Source: a virus. Taken from it: a stretch of DNA of 64,000 nt. The position numbers and the translations under genes are program-made. Of the stretch, positions 60,706-64,000 are shown one piece after another. Position 1 is the first letter of the stretch. Every line of letters begins with the position of its first letter. The notes beneath the pieces are model-generated. The model made no database searches, was not told where the DNA came from, and saw nothing but the letters and a program-made list of their open reading frames with translations. The stretch lies in IMG/VR virus record IMGVR_UViG_3300027972_000001, positions 1-64,000 of that record, one strand, 5' to 3'.

Positions 60706-62778
60706 TTAACGAGCAAATGAATATCTTCTTTTTCTTCTTACAATTTTACCACCACGTTTATATTCTTCTTTTAATCCAAAAGCATCAGTTCCAATACTAT
60801 CTTTCCATCTAGCTTTTAAACTGTTCATCATATCTTTATCACGAAGAATAGTATTAAATTCACTTATAGCACCTTGAACATTTCCTAATTTAGCACTTTC
60901 AAGATCACCCATCTGTTCATTAGCACTAATTTTAGCATTAAGTTTCATTAATGATGTTTGATTAAGAGTATCATTATTAGCTGCATTATTCTGCATAATA
61001 CCAATAGTATTTTGATTTCTTAATCCAGTTCTAATATTATTACGATTAGCATATACAGAACCTAATTGATTAACTCTATTTCTATTTGCACTATTTTTTA
61101 ATGCACTAGCAATAGCAGGATCAACACCTTGTAATCCAGATATAGAAGAAGTGTATCCTTGATTAATACTACTTACCTGATCATTTACATCTACATTTTC
61201 ATTTAGTAAATAATTCTTATTTAATGTAGGAGTATATGCAAGTGCATCATTAAGACTATTCTGTATTAAATTTCCTTGACGTTTAGTAGCACGATTACTC
61301 ATTAAAAGATTACCTACTGTACCTGCTGCACCCATAATAGTATTCATATCTAACTCTTTTTCTTTAAGTTTACTAAAATCAAATTTAGTTTTACCTTTTT
61401 TAGCAAGAGCATGAACTTGTTTAGCAGATGAAGCATAAGGATTAGTCATTACTTCTCCTAGTTTACTAGTAGAATATTGTACTTGACCTAGTTTAGAAGT
61501 ACTATATAATGGAGTACCAATAGTAAGAGGTTTCTTTTTAGGATGTAGTTCATTATATAGATTTATGCCATCAGGAACTCTTTTTCCTTTTCCAGCAACT
61601 TTATTATTCATAATAATTAAATTAGCTTGTTGATCTTCAATACTATTCTTATTATTCTTATTCTTTAATTTCTCAAGTGCTAAATATCTTTGAGCAAATC
61701 CAAGACGTTTACTAAGAACAAATGGAGTTAATGGCATATTTTTATCATTAACTAGAACTTCACCAGGTTCACCAATAGCTAATGTCTTACCATTCTTTTT
61801 TAAAGGGATATTTTGTCCAGATTCATGTGTACCTGTAAATCCACCAGATTTGTTAGTAAGAATTTTATCTCCTTGTCCTAAATTAATACCTTTACCAGCT
61901 ATTTTGCCACCAAATTGTTTCATACCAGTAAGTTTATAATATTCTTTATTTGCTTTAAACTTCTGATTAGAATTAGATACTTCCATAGGAACAATTTCCC
62001 ATATTTTTCCTTCTTCATTTGCTGTTCCTATTTTAAGAGGTTCGCCTTTTTTATTTACAGGTCTTGGTATATATTTATAACGATTAGAATTTGCATCCAT
62101 ATATGCTCTTCTCATTTCTGTAGTTATTGGAGTAGTAGTATCTTTAATATATCCTGAAGCTATCATATCAGCATTAACTTCTAATATTGCACGAGGACGT
62201 ACAATATTATTTTTAACAATCATTTTAGTTGATTGTTTAGTCAATCTAGTAGGATTTTCTAATTGTCCACCTTCTGGTCTATGTTTAGCCATTTTTCTAA
62301 ATGTTTTAGCTAGATTATATCTTTTAGAACCTGGAGGACAAGAAGAACTTCCAAATTTACTTCCAGTACAAACACCTTCTGTTCCTCTGCGTTTTATACT
62401 AGCAGTAGCCTTTTGTATCCAACCACCTTTCTTCATAAATAAACTATTTTGATTTGAAAGATCAAGACCAGCTAAATAATTAGTATCATTAGCTCTAGTT
62501 TGTTTCTTTTGCATTTGTAATGCTCTAACACGTTCTTCTTCTTTAGCTTGAGCAATAAGAGCATCTTGCTCTTTCTGTGCTTTTATTTTTTTATTTTCTG
62601 CTTTATTTCCAGTTAAAGCACCAATTATTAATCCAGCACCACCTGCAATTTTACCAGCAACTGGTCCAAACATAGAACCAATACTAGAACCCATTTGATA
62701 TCCAGTACTAGCACCAGTTAATGCACCACCCCAGTCTTTGCGAGGAAATTTACTATAATAACCAGCAGTATATCTCAT
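60706..62778 (-). CDS. Virion cargo-like protein with glycine-rich amphipathic N-terminus (690 aa)
   Basis: The frame opens at 62808 inside the upstream gene, but the ATG at 62778 lies just after that gene's TGA (TGATATGA) and is preferred, giving 690 residues. Residues about 15-55 (GALTGASTGYQMGSSIGSMF, then GGAGLIIGALTG) are glycine/alanine-rich and membrane-active in character, typical of ejection proteins that form a channel. A helical charged segment follows (QKEQDALIAQAKEEERVRAL). Near residue 355 NDKNMPLTPFVLSKRLGFAQ looks well structured. The C-terminus is basic (RRKRRYSFAR). The context is between a muzzle-like protein and another cargo-like protein. Confidence 0.72.
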   Translation of the reverse strand: MRYTAGYYSKFPRKDWGGALTGASTGYQMGSSIGSMFGPVAGKIAGGAGLIIGALTGNKAENKKIKAQKEQDALIAQAKEEERVRALQMQKKQTRANDTNYLAGLDLSNQNSLFMKKGGWIQKATASIKRRGTEGVCTGSKFGSSSCPPGSKRYNLAKTFRKMAKHRPEGGQLENPTRLTKQSTKMIVKNNIVRPRAILEVNADMIASGYIKDTTTPITTEMRRAYMDANSNRYKYIPRPVNKKGEPLKIGTANEEGKIWEIVPMEVSNSNQKFKANKEYYKLTGMKQFGGKIAGKGINLGQGDKILTNKSGGFTGTHESGQNIPLKKNGKTLAIGEPGEVLVNDKNMPLTPFVLSKRLGFAQRYLALEKLKNKNNKNSIEDQQANLIIMNNKVAGKGKRVPDGINLYNELHPKKKPLTIGTPLYSTSKLGQVQYSTSKLGEVMTNPYASSAKQVHALAKKGKTKFDFSKLKEKELDMNTIMGAAGTVGNLLMSNRATKRQGNLIQNSLNDALAYTPTLNKNYLLNENVDVNDQVSSINQGYTSSISGLQGVDPAIASALKNSANRNRVNQLGSVYANRNNIRTGLRNQNTIGIMQNNAANNDTLNQTSLMKLNAKISANEQMGDLESAKLGNVQGAISEFNTILRDKDMMNSLKARWKDSIGTDAFGLKEEYKRGGKIVRRKRRYSFAR

Positions 62779-62779
62779 A

Positions 62780-64000
62780 TCATAAAATATTTTTGGCTTC
62801 AATACCAATATTAGAAATACGAATCTTTTTATTACTAGAACTATTAGTATATATTAATCTCATTACTATAAATTTAGTAATAAATTTTGACTTTTCATAA
62901 TAAAGTTTAGATAAATTTAATGCAGAACTTAATAAATTATAATTAGCATCTAGAAAAACACTATTTGGAGTACTTAAATAATCTTTAATATCGTCAAATA
63001 CCCATTCGCCATCTTTAAACATTGCATTACCAGTATCTTCCATGACATATGTACCGCCATTATAACTATAACTTCTTTTAGCAATAGTTATTTCTTCAGT
63101 ACATAAATTTTTAGAATATATAAGTAATTTACTAATAGTTTCATTCCAATAATTAATTTCTCCAGATTCTATATTACTAACCCATTTAACATGTCTAAGA
63201 AGGAATCTTTCAGCTGTATTACTATTAAAAATAAAATCTGTACTACTTGGAAAATATACACCTTCATATAGTCCATAATTACTAGATAACATTTTATATA
63301 TAATACCATTATTAAAACAATATAGACCATTACTATTCCATGTATATTTATCAGGAATATAATCATGAAAAGCAATCCAATTCATTTTTTCAAATTGGAA
63401 ACTTAAAGTAAAATCATTAATTGTTAATATTCCACCCGTAATTGCACCAGTAGTTGAAGCAGTTGTAGTGTATGTAAAAGTTTTATCTCCAGTTACAGTA
63501 ATAGAAAATACGCCATTACATACTGTAACATCCCAATTTAACATTCTTATAAAATTACCACTACTAAGTCCATGATTACTAACAGTAGTAACAGTTACTG
63601 TAATACCACCAGTTCCACTTCTAATAGCTGATGTTACTGCAATAGGAGAATTTCTTAAAGTAATAAGTAATCTTTTATAAATATCATCATATCCTAAAGC
63701 AACTCCACTTCCAATGCCTTCTTTAGTAGCACTAAAGGACATAACACTCTTAATTCTATTTCTAAACCAATCTTCAATACCAAGTTTAGTAATTTCATTA
63801 GCTTTATCAGATATAACATAAATACTACCTTTATCTAGATCAACTGTTACTAAACCATATGGAGTAAGAATAGTACCTTCCTTATTCCAAGGTCTAATAT
63901 AAGCACCATCTGCATCTAGTAATTCTTCTAATGGTCTATCAAATATTTCTGAACTTTTAAGTGCAACATCTATATTTCCAGTAACAAGTTTATCAACAAT
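62780..64000 (-). CDS. Tail muzzle/nozzle-like protein (partial, N-terminus beyond window)
   Basis: An internal ATG at 63742 gives 320 residues, but the same frame is open for 86 more codons to the right edge (ending LGIEDWFRNRIKSVM before it), so that ATG is not the true start. At least 406 C-terminal residues are present. The visible part is beta-rich with repeated blade-like strands: TPYGLVTVDLDKGSIYVIS, DKANEITKLGIEDWF, KRLLITLRNSP and GLYCFNNGIIYKML. This recalls P22-like tail-nozzle propellers and the muzzle protein of crAss-like tails. It contains an Ig-like insert of about 65 residues (GGITVTVTTVSNHGLSSG). Gene order (muzzle, cargo, cargo, polymerase) supports the call. Confidence 0.65.
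   Translation of the reverse strand: MVDKLVTGNIDVALKSSEIFDRPLEELLDADGAYIRPWNKEGTILTPYGLVTVDLDKGSIYVISDKANEITKLGIEDWFRNRIKSVMSFSATKEGIGSGVALGYDDIYKRLLITLRNSPIAVTSAIRSGTGGITVTVTTVSNHGLSSGNFIRMLNWDVTVCNGVFSITVTGDKTFTYTTTASTTGAITGGILTINDFTLSFQFEKMNWIAFHDYIPDKYTWNSNGLYCFNNGIIYKMLSSNYGLYEGVYFPSSTDFIFNSNTAERFLLRHVKWVSNIESGEINYWNETISKLLIYSKNLCTEEITIAKRSYSYNGGTYVMEDTGNAMFKDGEWVFDDIKDYLSTPNSVFLDANYNLLSSALNLSKLYYEKSKFITKFIVMRLIYTNSSSNKKIRISNIGIEAKNIL

Noticed and set aside
63169-63742. Treating the ATG at 63742 as the start of a complete 320-residue protein
   Set aside because: The frame continues open for 86 codons to the window edge with protein-like sequence, so the gene is truncated by the window and not started there.
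1-64000. Genome-wide stop-codon reassignment (TAG to Gln or TGA to Trp)
   Set aside because: Large genes are open under the standard code. TAG ends the genes at 8618 and 15073, and TGA ends many coupled genes (17172, 21017, 29567, 35693). Only the single TGA at 16727 is unexplained.
1-64000. tRNA genes, CRISPR arrays, insertion sequences, integrase or attachment sites
   Set aside because: No T-arm-like sequences in gaps, no regularly spaced repeats, and no transposase or recombinase motifs in any ORF were seen by eye; a tRNAscan run would be needed to exclude a tRNA fully.

Overview
The window is a large piece of an AT-rich tailed-phage genome of the crAss-like type (Crassvirales), almost certainly infecting a Bacteroidetes host. 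The evidence is the gene set and its layout. A 770-residue terminase is followed directly by a portal gene. A 6063-residue ORF carries the D-x-D-x-D metal site of the crAss virion RNA polymerase. Two large virion proteins and a nozzle-like protein precede that ORF. Host-type signals agree: a near-perfect Bacteroidetes promoter (TTG, 20 bases, TATCTTTG) lies before the RecT-like gene, and most starts have A/T-rich leaders without a Shine-Dalgarno sequence. No tRNA, CRISPR array, integrase or insertion sequence was seen.

Layout. (1) Positions 1-7578, minus strand: packaging, lysis and virion-related genes. In transcription order these are a two-helix holin-like protein, a GroES-like protein, a proline-rich protein, an IHF/HU-like protein, a PD-(D/E)XK nuclease, an amidase endolysin, two hypothetical proteins, the large terminase and the portal, which runs off the left edge. 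(2) Positions 7579-8102: an AT-rich divergent intergenic region. (3) Positions 8103-40003, plus strand: tightly packed early/replication genes, many overlapping by 4-30 bases. Recognisable functions are an RNA polymerase alpha-CTD-like protein, an SF1 helicase, uracil-DNA glycosylase, a lysozyme-like protein, family B DNA polymerase, a spanin-like protein, an SF2 helicase, a RecT-like annealing protein, a DnaG-type primase, an HD-like protein, a dNMP kinase, ThyX, an ATP-dependent DNA ligase, a Gp157-like protein, a DUF932 protein, dUTPase and a GIY-YIG endonuclease. (4) Positions 40052-40079: a bidirectional terminator between convergent units. (5) Positions 40099-64000, minus strand: the giant RNA polymerase protein, two large cargo-like proteins and the C-terminal part of a muzzle/nozzle-like protein entering from the right edge.

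The minus-strand genes at the left edge run outward into the portal, and those at the right edge run inward from a tail protein. The simplest reading is a circularly permuted genome whose missing capsid and tail genes join the two edges. The plus-strand block supplies a replisome (PolB, primase, ligase, two helicases, RecT-like), dTTP and dUTP control (ThyX, dUTPase, dNMP kinase, UDG) and many small unknown proteins. The minus strand supplies packaging, virion and lysis functions.

Most notable for follow-up are: the fusion of an RNA polymerase core with a metallopeptidase-like domain (HDTIH), an ADP-ribosyltransferase-like domain and an ASCH-like domain in one 6063-residue chain; an alpha-CTD mimic; an ORF interrupted by a single in-frame TGA; a duplicated 28-base 3'-UTR module; and a leader element shared by genes on opposite strands.
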